56,324 nt of DNA, taken from the NCBI RefSeq assembly GCF_001897685.1, contig NZ_MKUG01000171.1, positions 1 through 56,324 on the forward strand, in the 5' to 3' direction. Made by a program: the position numbers and the translations under genes. Positions 47,170 to 55,779 of this stretch are shown piece after piece. Each line of letters opens with the position of its first letter. The first letter of the stretch is position 1. Origin of the DNA: Thiobacillus sp. 65-1402 (GTDB lineage Bacteria > Pseudomonadota > Gammaproteobacteria > Burkholderiales > Thiobacillaceae). Below the pieces are notes generated by a model that saw nothing but the letters and a program-made list of their open reading frames with translations, was not told the origin of the DNA and made no database searches.

Positions 47170-47427
47170 GTGAACGAACTCCTCCTCTTCGCCAGCTGCT
47201 TCATGAGCGTGTTCGCCCTCGGCTTCCAGAGCCAGAACGTCAACCAGGGGCACTACGTGGCGGCATTCCTCACCAGCTTTCTAATCGGCGCCGGCCACCT
47301 GGCGCTCTACCGGCTGATGCCGGAAGCCGGCTTTAGCGAGGTCGCCGCCTACATGCTCGGCGGCCCGTTTGGAATCACCGCCAGCATGTACGTGCATCGG
47401 CGGTATATGAAGAAGGGTGCGGCGTGA
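47170..47427 (+). CDS. small membrane protein
   Basis: 85 aa with hydrophobic helices. Confidence 0.55.
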   Translation: MNELLLFASCFMSVFALGFQSQNVNQGHYVAAFLTSFLIGAGHLALYRLMPEAGFSEVAAYMLGGPFGITASMYVHRRYMKKGAA

Positions 47428-47447
47428 GCGGGCCACTCAATGACAGA

Positions 47448-47504
47448 GTGGAGGGGCGCGATGCAGCTTCATCGCGGCGCGTCCCTTCGCACGACGGGTT
47501 GTGC
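47448..47504 (+). repeat. attC-like hairpin (weak candidate) upstream of the first cassette-like ORF
   Basis: GTGGAGGGGCGCGATG-CAGCTT-CATCGCGGCGCGTCCCTTCGCAC hairpin followed by GGGTTGTGC. Confidence 0.35.
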
Positions 47505-47524
47505 CCCGACGATTGAGAAACGCG

Positions 47525-48139
47525 ATGACCGTAGCCATCCTCTTCGCACGCGCCGACAGCCACTACAAGGAACTTTCCGACGTGGACGTGTTTGATGCCG
47601 AGCGAGACGCGCGCACCTACGACGGGCCGTGGCCTGTGGTAGCGCACCCTCCTTGCCGAGCCTGGGGCCGGCTACGGGCCTTTGCAAACCCGAGGCCGGA
47701 CGAAAGGAACCTCGGGCGCCTGGCTGTGGCACTGGTGCGGGAATTCGGCGGCGTGCTCGAACACCCGGCCGGCTCGACGCTTTGGGATGCGCAGAAACTA
47801 CCGCGACCTGGCGAACGCGACCAGCTCGGAGGATGGACGCTGGCTGCGCCGCAGAAGTGGTGGGGCCACAAGGCAGAAAAGGCCACATGGTTTTATGTGG
47901 TCGGCTGCGCACCTGGCGAGATACCGGCGCTGCCCTACGTGATGGGCGAGGCGGCCTACGTGGTGCAGAGCCGGAAACGCGAGGACTACCGCCCGCACAT
48001 AACGAAGGCAGAGCGGGAGCACACGCCCCCGGCGCTGGCGGAATGGCTGGTTGAGCTGGCCGCACGGTGCAAGGGGCATAACGCTCAAGTTGTGCGGCGC
48101 GGAGCCGCAGGCGGAGCGTCCGAACGAACGGAGGGTTAG
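47525..48139 (+). CDS. cassette-like ORF, conserved phage-type protein with HPPCRAWG motif
   Basis: MTVAILFARADSHYKELSDVDVFDAERDARTYDGPWPVVAHPPCRAWGRLRAFANP; C-terminus runs through attC-like site. Confidence 0.7.
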   Translation: MTVAILFARADSHYKELSDVDVFDAERDARTYDGPWPVVAHPPCRAWGRLRAFANPRPDERNLGRLAVALVREFGGVLEHPAGSTLWDAQKLPRPGERDQLGGWTLAAPQKWWGHKAEKATWFYVVGCAPGEIPALPYVMGEAAYVVQSRKREDYRPHITKAEREHTPPALAEWLVELAARCKGHNAQVVRRGAAGGASERTEG

Positions 48140-48141
48140 AT
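48076..48141 (+). repeat. attC-like recombination site 1
   Basis: GCATAAC (48076-48082) ... GTTAGAT (48135-48141) with imperfectly complementary arms; next ORF start codon at boundary. Confidence 0.65.
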
Positions 48142-48481
48142 GACGACGTTTGACGAAGCTGAGTGTTTGAAAACGAACCCCTTCGAGGGTGATTTCGGAA
48201 GCCCTGGCGACAAGGTGCTGAAGGACAAGATTGGCACCGCGCGCAAGGGTGGAACCTGCGGCATGTGCCGGCAAGAGATTGTGCCGGGCGAGCGCGTGCG
48301 ACTGCTGGCGGCTGTGTTCGACGGCTCGCTGATGAGCTACCGCTGGTGCTCGGAGTGCTGCGCTGCGATGGCGGCAAGCTGGACTGACGACGGGCGAGCA
48401 TGGGAAGCCCGCGTGAGGCTCGGTGATGAGTCATCTAACGCTTGCGGTGAGCCGGGCCTTACGGAATCAGGCAAGGATTAA
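48140..48481 (+). CDS. cassette-like ORF, zinc-ribbon-like small protein
   Basis: GTCGMCRQEIVPGERVRLLAAVFDGSLMSYRWCSECCAAM; starts at GTTAGATG and stops inside next attC-like site. Confidence 0.65.
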   Translation: MTTFDEAECLKTNPFEGDFGSPGDKVLKDKIGTARKGGTCGMCRQEIVPGERVRLLAAVFDGSLMSYRWCSECCAAMAASWTDDGRAWEARVRLGDESSNACGEPGLTESGKD

Positions 48482-48519
48482 AGACGCTGGCGGGCCTCGG
48501 CTCGACCGGATTGTTGGAC
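48433..48519 (+). repeat. attC-like recombination site 2
   Basis: ATCTAAC (48433-48439, RYYYAAC) ... GTTGGAC (48513-48519, GTTRRRY); arms TCTAACGCTTGCGGTGAGCCGGGCC vs rc TCCAACAATCCGGTCGAGCCGAGGCCC. Confidence 0.75.
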
Positions 48520-48537
48520 ACGGACTGGAGCGAAGAC

Positions 48538-48807
48538 ATGAAACTCTACATGGTTGAAATAACCACCTACGGCGTGGTGATGGCCGAGGATGAATCACAC
48601 GCGCACCAAGTGGCAGATAGCTACAAGCTCGACATCTTCAGCGACGACTGGAACCCGCGCATTGAAGTGGATGGCGCGGTGTTGAAGGTTGACGACCTGC
48701 GCCACGGATGGGACGGCGAGTGCATCCCCTACGGCGGCGACGGCAACACAAAGCTGGCCGAACTGCTGGTGCCCAACTTAAATTCTCCGACACCCCCTGT
48801 CGCATAA
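48538..48807 (+). CDS. cassette-like ORF, hypothetical protein
   Basis: MKLYMVEITTYGVVMAEDESHAHQVADSYKLDIFSDDWNPRIEVDGAVLKVDDLRHGWDGECIPYGGDGN; stop codon lies in GCATAAC at 48802-48808. Confidence 0.65.
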   Translation: MKLYMVEITTYGVVMAEDESHAHQVADSYKLDIFSDDWNPRIEVDGAVLKVDDLRHGWDGECIPYGGDGNTKLAELLVPNLNSPTPPVA

Positions 48808-48837
48808 CTCCACCCCACCCAACGGAGACCCGCGCCA

Positions 48838-49860
48838 ATGCACACACTCGAAAAACCAAACGCGACACCGTCGCAAGTGTTGAACGGCACCCAGCCCAAG
48901 CCCAAGCTGCTGGAGCAGATGCGCGCGGTTATCCGCACCAGGCACTACAGCTACTCCACCGAGAAGACCTACCTGCACTGGGCCAAGCGCTTCATCCTGT
49001 TCCATGGCAAGCGCCACCCGGCCGAGATGGGCGCGCCCGAGGTCGAGGCATTCCTCTCCGCGCTGGCCACCGAGCGCAACGTCTCCGCCAGCACCCAGAA
49101 CCAAGCCATGCACGCCATCCTGTTTCTGTACCGCGACGTGCTCCGCGTGGATCTGCCATGGCTCGACGGCATCACCCGTGCCCGAACGGCCAAGCGCCTG
49201 CCCAGCGTGCTCACCCAGCAGGAGATCGCCGCCCTGCTCGCACACGTCAGCGGCACCAACGGCCTCATCATCAAGCTGCTCTACGGCACCGGCATGCGCA
49301 TCAAGGAGTGCCTGCGGCTGCGCATCAAGGACGTCGACCTCGCGCGCCGCCTCATCACCATTCGAGAAGGCAAGGGCAACAAGGACCGCGTCACCATGCT
49401 GCCGGCCAGCTTGGTTGAAGACCTGATACAGCACATCGACGAGCGGCTCCGCTGGCACAACCTCGACCTATCCACCGGCCACGCCGACGTCGAGCTGCCA
49501 GACGCCATCGCCCGCAAATACCCGCGCGCCGCGTCCGAGTGGGCATGGCAATACGTCTTCGCCGCGCCGAGCTACAGCACCGATCCGCGTAGCGGCAGCG
49601 TGCGCCGCCACCACTGGAACGAGCGCAATATCCAGCGCGCTGTAAAGGCCGCTGCTCAAGCAGCCAGAATCCACAAACTGGTGCATCCGCACACCCTACG
49701 CCACAGCTTTGCCACCCACCTGCTCGAAACCGGATCGGACATCCGCACCGTGCAGGAACTGCTCGGCCACAGCGATGTGAGCACCACCATGATCTATACC
49801 CACGTACTCAACCGGGGCGCGTGCGGCGCCACCAGCCCGCTTGACAGGATCACAGCATGA
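48838..49860 (+). CDS. intI: integron integrase (IntI family tyrosine recombinase)
   Basis: IntI-specific insert [44 protein letters not shown]; catalytic [36 protein letters not shown]. Confidence 0.95.
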   Translation: MHTLEKPNATPSQVLNGTQPKPKLLEQMRAVIRTRHYSYSTEKTYLHWAKRFILFHGKRHPAEMGAPEVEAFLSALATERNVSASTQNQAMHAILFLYRDVLRVDLPWLDGITRARTAKRLPSVLTQQEIAALLAHVSGTNGLIIKLLYGTGMRIKECLRLRIKDVDLARRLITIREGKGNKDRVTMLPASLVEDLIQHIDERLRWHNLDLSTGHADVELPDAIARKYPRAASEWAWQYVFAAPSYSTDPRSGSVRRHHWNERNIQRAVKAAAQAARIHKLVHPHTLRHSFATHLLETGSDIRTVQELLGHSDVSTTMIYTHVLNRGACGATSPLDRITA

Positions 49861-50321
49861 GAAAACACGGCAAGCGCAGAACCCGCTGGGTAGCCGACCC
49901 CCTCGCCTGGCAGAACACCATCGCCATGCAGCACGGCATGACCCGCGACCAGCTCGACGACCTTGGCAAGGCCATCCACACCGGCATCCTGCGCATGCGC
50001 AACGGACTCGGCATCGAGGATGACTTCTGGACCTTCGCCGCCATGGCCAACGTCAGCCTCATCCTGTGCGAACGCGACGTCGGCCCCGAATACATCGACG
50101 TCGTCTACACCCTGCAGGACGCCCTCATGGAGATCAAGGCCCGCCACGAGCGCACCGGTAAATGGGGATTCTCCGGCAGCGAAATGCAGGCCATCAACCG
50201 CGGCGCCGAACTGCACGAACAGCAGATCGCCAACGTGCCGCGCGCCGAATGCCGCGACGCCCTGTTCGAAGCGCGACGCCGGGCTGCGCAAGGCCACATC
50301 CTGGAGCGCGTGCCGGCATGA
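49857..50321 (+). CDS. hypothetical phage protein
   Basis: 154 aa; ATGA overlap with intI stop. Confidence 0.7.
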   Translation: MRKHGKRRTRWVADPLAWQNTIAMQHGMTRDQLDDLGKAIHTGILRMRNGLGIEDDFWTFAAMANVSLILCERDVGPEYIDVVYTLQDALMEIKARHERTGKWGFSGSEMQAINRGAELHEQQIANVPRAECRDALFEARRRAAQGHILERVPA

Positions 50322-50599
50322 CCACCCCTGCCCTCACCCGCCAGCAGCTCTGCGCGGCCCTCACCATCAGCGAGTCCACCGTCCGGCGGCTCGAACTGGA
50401 CGGCATGCCCTATACTCCCGTCGGGATCAGGGCCAAGCGCTACGATCTGGAAGAGTGCAAAGCCTGGCTGCGGGAGAATCAACCATGTCAATCTGGACAG
50501 ACAAGAAGGGACGCCGGCACGTCGGCATTATGGTCGACGGGCGCCGAGTTCACCGCATCCTGCCGCAAGACGCAACTGCGGGTGCTGCCAAGCAGCTAG
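50318..50599 (+). CDS. small HTH/excisionase-like DNA-binding protein
   Basis: LTRQQLCAALTISESTVRRLELDGMPYTPVGIRAKRYDLEECKAWLRE; immediately upstream of integrase. Confidence 0.7.
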   Translation: MTTPALTRQQLCAALTISESTVRRLELDGMPYTPVGIRAKRYDLEECKAWLRENQPCQSGQTRRDAGTSALWSTGAEFTASCRKTQLRVLPSS

Positions 50600-51435
50600 A
50601 AGCCGACCTGCGCGCCGCGCTCGCCGTCGCCAAAACGCCGCGTATCCCCAGCGACCCGCGCCTTACCGAAGTCATCAGCCTGTACGTCGCCCACGCCGAA
50701 ACCCTGCGCAGCACCAAGACCGCCCTCGACCACGCCCGCCGCATCGCGCTCTGGCTCGAAAAATACCGCGCCAGTCAGGCCCGCCAGGCTGCCGCCCACA
50801 TCGTCAAGGACATGGCCGGCCACTACGCCGCCGGCACCATCAACCGCAGCCTCGGCACCCTCAAGAAAGCCCTGCGCCTCGCCTGGGAGCGCGGACTCAT
50901 CCCCGTCGATTACAGCGCTCACGTCAAGCGCCTGCCCGAGAACAACGCCCGCAGCACCTACCTCAGCCTCGACCAGGTGCAGTCCATCGCCAGCCATTGC
51001 AGCACGCCGGTGCAGGCCGCCATCTGGACCGCCCTGCTCACCGGCGCTAGGCGCGGCGAAATCGTCAAACTGCGCCGCGAAGACATCGGCCGCGACAGCC
51101 TCATCATCCACGCCGGCAACACCAAGACCCTGCGCACCCGCACCGTGCCCATCGTGCCGGCCCTGCGCCCGTGGCTAAAGCACTTCCCGCTCGAAGTCGG
51201 CATCGAAGGAATCAAAAGCGCCTGGCGCCGCGCGCGCGAAGACGCCGGCATGCCCGACGTCAACTTCCACGACCTCCGCCACAGCTGCGCCAGCATCCTC
51301 ATCGCCACCGGCGCCGACCTCTTCACCGTGTCCAAGATCCTCGGCCACAGCAGCGTGAAAACGACCGAGCGCTACGCGCACATGCAGATCGAACAGCAGC
51401 GCGACGCGATGCTGCGGGCGTTCAAAGCCAAATAG
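50485..51435 (+). CDS. int: phage site-specific integrase (tyrosine recombinase)
   Basis: LLTGARRGEIVKLRRED, HDLRHSCASILI, ILGHSSVKTTERYAHM; adjacent to attR. Confidence 0.93.
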   Translation: MSIWTDKKGRRHVGIMVDGRRVHRILPQDATAGAAKQLEADLRAALAVAKTPRIPSDPRLTEVISLYVAHAETLRSTKTALDHARRIALWLEKYRASQARQAAAHIVKDMAGHYAAGTINRSLGTLKKALRLAWERGLIPVDYSAHVKRLPENNARSTYLSLDQVQSIASHCSTPVQAAIWTALLTGARRGEIVKLRREDIGRDSLIIHAGNTKTLRTRTVPIVPALRPWLKHFPLEVGIEGIKSAWRRAREDAGMPDVNFHDLRHSCASILIATGADLFTVSKILGHSSVKTTERYAHMQIEQQRDAMLRAFKAK

Positions 51436-51440
51436 GGGAA

Positions 51441-51515
51441 TGGTGGGCGGTACTGGGATCGAACCAGTGACTTCCACCGTGTGAAGGTGGCACTCTACCG
51501 CTGAGTTAACCGCCC
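51441..51515 (-). tRNA. tRNA-Val(CAC), phage-carried, intact
   Basis: rc GGGCGGTTAACTCAGCGGTAGAGTGCCACCTTCACACGGTGGAAGTCACTGGTTCGATCCCAGTACCGCCCACCA; all four stems perfectly paired, CCA encoded. Confidence 0.96.
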
Positions 51516-51517
51516 GG

Positions 51518-51538
51518 ATTACACCGGAAATTACACAG
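51518..51538. repeat. att arm-type repeat (right end)
   Basis: ATTACACCGGAAATTACACAG; matching ATTACACCGGGATTACACAG at 13883-13902 near the left end. Confidence 0.65.
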
Positions 51539-51575
51539 ACCGCTCGGGAAGCCACGCCAATCAAGGAAAGCACTT

Positions 51576-51615
51576 GCCGTGTGAAGGCGATGCTCTACCG
51601 CTGAGCTAACTGCCC
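51576..51615 (-). pseudogene. 5' half of host tRNA-Val(CAC) at attR
   Basis: rc GGGCAGTTAGCTCAGCGGTAGAGCATCGCCTTCACACGGC; completes the 3' half at 13756-13804. Confidence 0.92.
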
Positions 51616-51628
51616 CGAAGCGGCGCGA

Positions 51629-51658
51629 ATTAAACCACATCCCGGCGGGGAAGGTCAA
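51629..51658 (-). promoter_or_regulatory. host tRNA-Val promoter
   Basis: Reverse strand TTGACC-18 nt-TTTAAT, 13 nt upstream of the tRNA 5' end. Confidence 0.7.
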
Positions 51659-51710
51659 TTTTGGCAGCGCCTATCCAGTAAAATAGCGCCTTTTTCCATT
51701 CGGTCTTGCC

Positions 51711-53114
51711 ATGATCCGCACCCGTTTCGCCCCCTCGCCCACCGGTTACCTGCATATCGGCGGCGCGCGCACCGCGCTGTTTTCGTGGGCGTTCGCGCGC
51801 CATCACGGCGGCCAGTTCATCCTGCGCATCGAGGACACCGACATCGAGCGCTCCACCCCCGAGGCGGTGCAGGCGATTCTCGACGGCATGGCCTGGCTGG
51901 ATCTTGCGCACGACGAAGGCCCGTTCTACCAACTGGAGCGGATGTACCGCTACAAGGAAGTGATCGCGCAGATGCTGGAAAAAGGCCAGGCCTATCACTG
52001 CTATTGCAGCACCGAGGAACTCGACGCCATGCGCGAGGCGCAGCGCGCGCGCGGCGAAAAACCGCGCTACGACGGGCGCTGGCGCCCCGAGCCCGGCAAG
52101 GCGCTGCCGGTGCCGCCTTCCGGCGTGCAGCCGGTGGTGCGCTTCCGTAACCCCGCCGAGGGCACGGTGGCGTGGAAGGATCTGGTCAAAGGCACCATCG
52201 AGTTTTCCAATGCCGAGCTCGACGACCTCATCATCGCGCGCGGCGACGGCACGCCGACCTACAACTTCTGCGTGGTGGTGGACGACTGGGACATGCGGAT
52301 CAGCCACGTCATCCGCGGCGACGACCACGTCAACAACACCCCGCGCCAGATCAACATCCTCAGGGCGCTCGGCGCGACGGTGCCGCAGTACGCCCACCTG
52401 TCGATGATCCTCGGCGACGACGGCACCAAGCTCTCCAAGCGCCACGGCGCGGTGTCGGTGATGCAGTATTGCGAGGACGGCTACCTGCCGGAAGCCGTGA
52501 TCAACTACCTGGCACGGCTCGGCTGGTCGCACGGCGACGCCGAGATTTTCAGCCGCGAACAGTTCGTGCAGTGGTTCGACCTCGACCGCATCACGCCGTC
52601 GGCCGCGCAGTTCAATACCGAGAAGCTGCGCTGGCTCAACCAGCAGTACATCAAGGCAGCCGACGACGCGCGGCTGGCCGGACTGATGCGCCCTTTCCTG
52701 CTGCGCAACGGCGCCAATCCGGACGACGGCCCCGCCCTTGCCGCGGTGTGCGCGCTGGTCAAGGAGCGCGCAGCGACGATCGTGGAACTGGCCGACGCCG
52801 CCACGCTGTTCTATCGCACCCTGCATCCCACGCCCGAGCTGCTGGCGCAGCACGTCACCCCCGAGGTGCTGCCCGCTTTGAGCGAACTCGCCGCTCGCCT
52901 CGAAGCGCTGAACTGGGAACGCAGCGCGATCAGCGCGGCGTTCAAGGAAACGCTCGCCGCGCACGGCCTCAAGATGCCCAAGCTGGCGATGCCGGTACGC
53001 GTGCTGGTCACCGGCGAACCGCAGACGCCGGCGATCGACGCCACGCTCGAACTGATCGGCCAGGACAAGGTGGTCGCGCGCCTGAAAGCCGGGCTGCAGG
53101 CCGCACAAGCCTGA
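51711..53114 (+). CDS. gltX: glutamyl-tRNA synthetase
   Basis: [48 protein letters not shown]...TKLSKRHGA. Confidence 0.97.
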   Translation: MIRTRFAPSPTGYLHIGGARTALFSWAFARHHGGQFILRIEDTDIERSTPEAVQAILDGMAWLDLAHDEGPFYQLERMYRYKEVIAQMLEKGQAYHCYCSTEELDAMREAQRARGEKPRYDGRWRPEPGKALPVPPSGVQPVVRFRNPAEGTVAWKDLVKGTIEFSNAELDDLIIARGDGTPTYNFCVVVDDWDMRISHVIRGDDHVNNTPRQINILRALGATVPQYAHLSMILGDDGTKLSKRHGAVSVMQYCEDGYLPEAVINYLARLGWSHGDAEIFSREQFVQWFDLDRITPSAAQFNTEKLRWLNQQYIKAADDARLAGLMRPFLLRNGANPDDGPALAAVCALVKERAATIVELADAATLFYRTLHPTPELLAQHVTPEVLPALSELAARLEALNWERSAISAAFKETLAAHGLKMPKLAMPVRVLVTGEPQTPAIDATLELIGQDKVVARLKAGLQAAQA

Positions 53115-53144
53115 TCGATTCCGCTATAATGCGCGCTGTTTTTC

Positions 53145-53220
53145 GCCGGCGTAGCTCAGTTGGTAGAGCAGCGCATTCGTAATGCGAAGGTCGTCAGTTC
53201 GATTCCGATCGCCGGCACCA
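53145..53220 (+). tRNA. tRNA-Thr(CGT)
   Basis: GCCGGCGTAGCTCAGTTGGTAGAGCAGCGCATTCGTAATGCGAAGGTCGTCAGTTCGATTCCGATCGCCGGCACCA; TATAAT upstream. Confidence 0.97.
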
Positions 53221-53225
53221 GTTGT

Positions 53226-53256
53226 AAAAAACGCCGCTCTCCGAGCGGCGTTTTTG
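53226..53256 (+). terminator. intrinsic terminator
   Basis: AAAAAACGCCGCTCTCCGAGCGGCGTTTTTG. Confidence 0.85.
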
Positions 53257-53375
53257 TTTGTGTCCTGGCCACTGCCTCCTGCCGGCCCGCGTCCCTGAGC
53301 CAGGCAAGGCGAAGGAAGGAAGGCCCCGGCACAGCAGGCTGATAATCCCAAGCCAGCCGGCCATGGCGAGAGCCC

Positions 53376-54272
53376 CTATTGTCCGCCCGGGCTGATGAGC
53401 AGCACGTCGCACGTCGCGGCGAGGGCCACATCCTTGCTCACGCTGCCCAGCAGCCAGTCCTGCAAGCCGCCGCCGTAGCCATGGCGGCCGAGAACGACCA
53501 GGTCGGCATGGTTGTCCTCGATGCACTGGCAGATTGCAGCGGGGGGAAAACCCGACTGGATCAGGCGCACGACAGCCGGGCTGTTGTCGATCGGGGCCAG
53601 CAGGGCATCCAGCTGTTTCTCGGCCTCGCTGCGCAGTTTGGCGAGCCAGCCCGTGATGTCCACCTGGTCCGACTTCGCCCTGCGCAAGCGCTGCTCGACC
53701 TCGCTGCCCAGCACGTGCAGTGTGTGCACCGGCGCGCCGCCGGCAAGCGTCAGCGCATGGGCGACCACTGCCGCCGACACCGGGGAGAAATCGACCGCCG
53801 CCAGCACCTGGCGGTAGGGTCCGTCCGCGGGATTCCTGACGATGAGCACCGGGCAGGTGGCCACCCGCAGCAGACGCGACACGGTCGATCCCAGGAACAG
53901 ATCCATGAGCGTGTTTTCGCCGCGCACTCCGGCAGCCACCAGATCGGCGGACACCTCCTGCGCATAGGCGGCGATTTCGGTATGCGCCCGGCCCAGACGG
54001 GTGGCGGTGCGGACGCGGATCCCCAGCCGGCTGACCAGGCTGGCAGCCATGGCGTCGAGCCGGGTCTGCTCCGCCTGCAACAAATCCTGGTCGGTATGCT
54101 TGAATTCATCCGGGGCCAGCGTCAGGCCGGGATAAAGGTCGAGCGGGCGCACCACGTGCAGCAGATGCAGCTCGGCTTGGTGCTGTTCGGCCAGGTGCGC
54201 GGCGCGCTGCACCACCCGTTCGGAAAAATCTGAAAAATCGGTGGCGGCAACGATGTATCGGAGGCTGGGCAT
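53376..54272 (-). CDS. tandem universal stress protein
   Basis: RYIVAATDFSDFSERVVQRAAHLAEQHQAELHLLHVV; ADLVVLGRHGYGGGLQDWLLGSVSKDVALAATCDVLLI. Confidence 0.92.
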   Translation of the reverse strand: MPSLRYIVAATDFSDFSERVVQRAAHLAEQHQAELHLLHVVRPLDLYPGLTLAPDEFKHTDQDLLQAEQTRLDAMAASLVSRLGIRVRTATRLGRAHTEIAAYAQEVSADLVAAGVRGENTLMDLFLGSTVSRLLRVATCPVLIVRNPADGPYRQVLAAVDFSPVSAAVVAHALTLAGGAPVHTLHVLGSEVEQRLRRAKSDQVDITGWLAKLRSEAEKQLDALLAPIDNSPAVVRLIQSGFPPAAICQCIEDNHADLVVLGRHGYGGGLQDWLLGSVSKDVALAATCDVLLISPGGQ

Positions 54273-54390
54273 GGCGGGTTCCCGGAAGTTTTACGAGCAG
54301 GACCACTCATAATAGACATGCTGCGTGGATCGGGATTTCAGGCATCACGCCCGCCTGCATCCCCGTCCTCTCATTCGAGCGCTTGAGCCC

Positions 54391-54621
54391 TCAGAGCCAG
54401 CTTTCGATCTTCTTGCGGTCCGGCACGCCGCCGGCATGCACCACCTTGCCGTCGATCACCACGCCGGGGGTGGACATGACCCCGTAGCCGAGGATGGCCG
54501 CCATGTCGTCGACCTTTTCCAGATTGACCTGCACGCCGCGCGCCTGCGCGACTTCCTCGATGAGCTTCAGGGTGGTCTTGCAGTTGGCGCAGCCGCTGCC
54601 GAGCACTTTGATGTCTTTCAT
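54391..54621 (-). CDS. thioredoxin/redox-active disulfide protein 2-like
   Basis: MKDIKVLGSGCANCKTTLKLIEEVAQARG...GYGVMSTPGVVIDGKVVHAGGVP. Confidence 0.92.
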   Translation of the reverse strand: MKDIKVLGSGCANCKTTLKLIEEVAQARGVQVNLEKVDDMAAILGYGVMSTPGVVIDGKVVHAGGVPDRKKIESWL

Positions 54622-54633
54622 TTGCGTTCTCCT

Positions 54634-55440
54634 TCAGTTTGCCGGCTTGACCGCCTCGATGCTGGCCGAGGCGATGAAATCCTCGACCCCGCGGCCGGGC
54701 GCCCAGTGGCGAATGAACTCGCGGCTGGCGTCCTGGGGGGCGAGGCGGATGTCGGCGAAGCCCGCCGCCGCGAGCATCGCCGCGAGTTCGTCGACGCTCG
54801 CGGCGCCGGCCACGCAGGCGGTGTAGAGGGCGACTTCCTGCCGCATGGCCGCCGGCAGCGGCGCGGTGGTGACGATGTCGGAAATGGCGAGGCGGCCGCC
54901 GGGCTTCAGCGCCCGCCAGGCCTCGCGAAAGACCTGGGCCTTGTCCGGCGACAGGTTGATGACGCAGTTGGACATGATGGCATCGACGCTGGCGTCGGCG
55001 ACCGGCAGATGCTCGATCTCGCCGAGGCGGAATTCCACGTTGGCGTAGCCGCCCATGACCGCATTGGCGCGCGCCTTGGACACCATGTCGGGGGTCATGT
55101 CGACGCCGATGACGGTGCCGTCCGGGCCGACCTGGCGCGCGGCGAGGAAGGCGTCGAAGCCTGCGCCGCTGCCGAGGTCGAGCACGGTTTCACCCAGCTT
55201 GAGCGCCGCGATGGCCTGCGGGTTGCCGCAGCCGAGCCCGAGGTTGGCGCCTTCCGGCACCGCCGCCGTCTCCTCGGCGCTGTAGCCGATGCCGCGCGAC
55301 AGCAGCTCGGCGACGTCCTGATCCGACGGCGCGCAGCAGCCCGCGCTCGGCGCGCAGCAGCCGCTGGATTCGGTCCGCGCCACGGCGCCGTAGGCGGCGC
55401 GCACCTGCTGGCGGATCTGGTCGTGTTCGTTGATAGTCAT
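54634..55440 (-). CDS. arsM: arsenite S-adenosylmethyltransferase-like protein
   Basis: [61 protein letters not shown]...[35 protein letters not shown]. Confidence 0.93.
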   Translation of the reverse strand: MTINEHDQIRQQVRAAYGAVARTESSGCCAPSAGCCAPSDQDVAELLSRGIGYSAEETAAVPEGANLGLGCGNPQAIAALKLGETVLDLGSGAGFDAFLAARQVGPDGTVIGVDMTPDMVSKARANAVMGGYANVEFRLGEIEHLPVADASVDAIMSNCVINLSPDKAQVFREAWRALKPGGRLAISDIVTTAPLPAAMRQEVALYTACVAGAASVDELAAMLAAAGFADIRLAPQDASREFIRHWAPGRGVEDFIASASIEAVKPAN

Positions 55441-55466
55441 GAGGACTCCTTGTTCGCGTCCGCGCC

Positions 55467-55779
55467 TCAGCAGCACGGTTTGCCGGAAGGCGTGGGGGTG
55501 CAGCAGGCACCGCTTTCCGCCGCCGCAATGGCGGCGAGCCGGTCGGCCGCCTGCGGAAAATGGCCAGCGTAGGCCGCATCGAACTTGGCGTCGAGCTTTT
55601 GCGCGGTTTCGTCGCGGATGTGGCGCGCGATCTCGATCACCGTGTCGATCTGCTCGCGCGACACGCCGTAGTCCTTCAGGCGCTCGATCTGGCACAGGCC
55701 CTGGCCGGGATGGTTGGCCGCGACATTGGCCGCCAGCGAAACCAGGGCGACGATGGAGGGATGCAGGTCGGTACTCATA
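55467..55779 (-). CDS. small carboxymuconolactone-decarboxylase-like/helical protein with Cys-rich tail
   Basis: NHPGQGLCQIERLKDYGVSREQIDTVIEIARHIRDETAQKLDAKFDAAYAGHFPQ...ESGACCTPTPSGKPCC. Confidence 0.7.

Larger units (their letters stand above)
13791..51589. mobile_element. complete lambda-type siphovirus prophage
   Basis: 14-bp direct repeat GCCGTGTGAAGGCG at 13791-13804 and 51576-51589; internal lysis, tail, head, packaging, replication, repressor and integrase modules. Confidence 0.93.

Noticed and set aside
48838-49860. IntI as the enzyme responsible for prophage integration
   Set aside because: A separate phage-type integrase with xis-like partner lies adjacent to attR and the tRNA-type core; IntI family enzymes normally act on attC/attI. 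Not formally excluded
51478-51488. Phage tRNA anticodon region (ccgtgtgaagg) as the attR core
   Set aside because: Only 11 bp shared with attL, whereas 51576-51589 shares 14 bp and its flank completes the split host tRNA with correct acceptor pairing (GGGCAGT/ACTGCCC)
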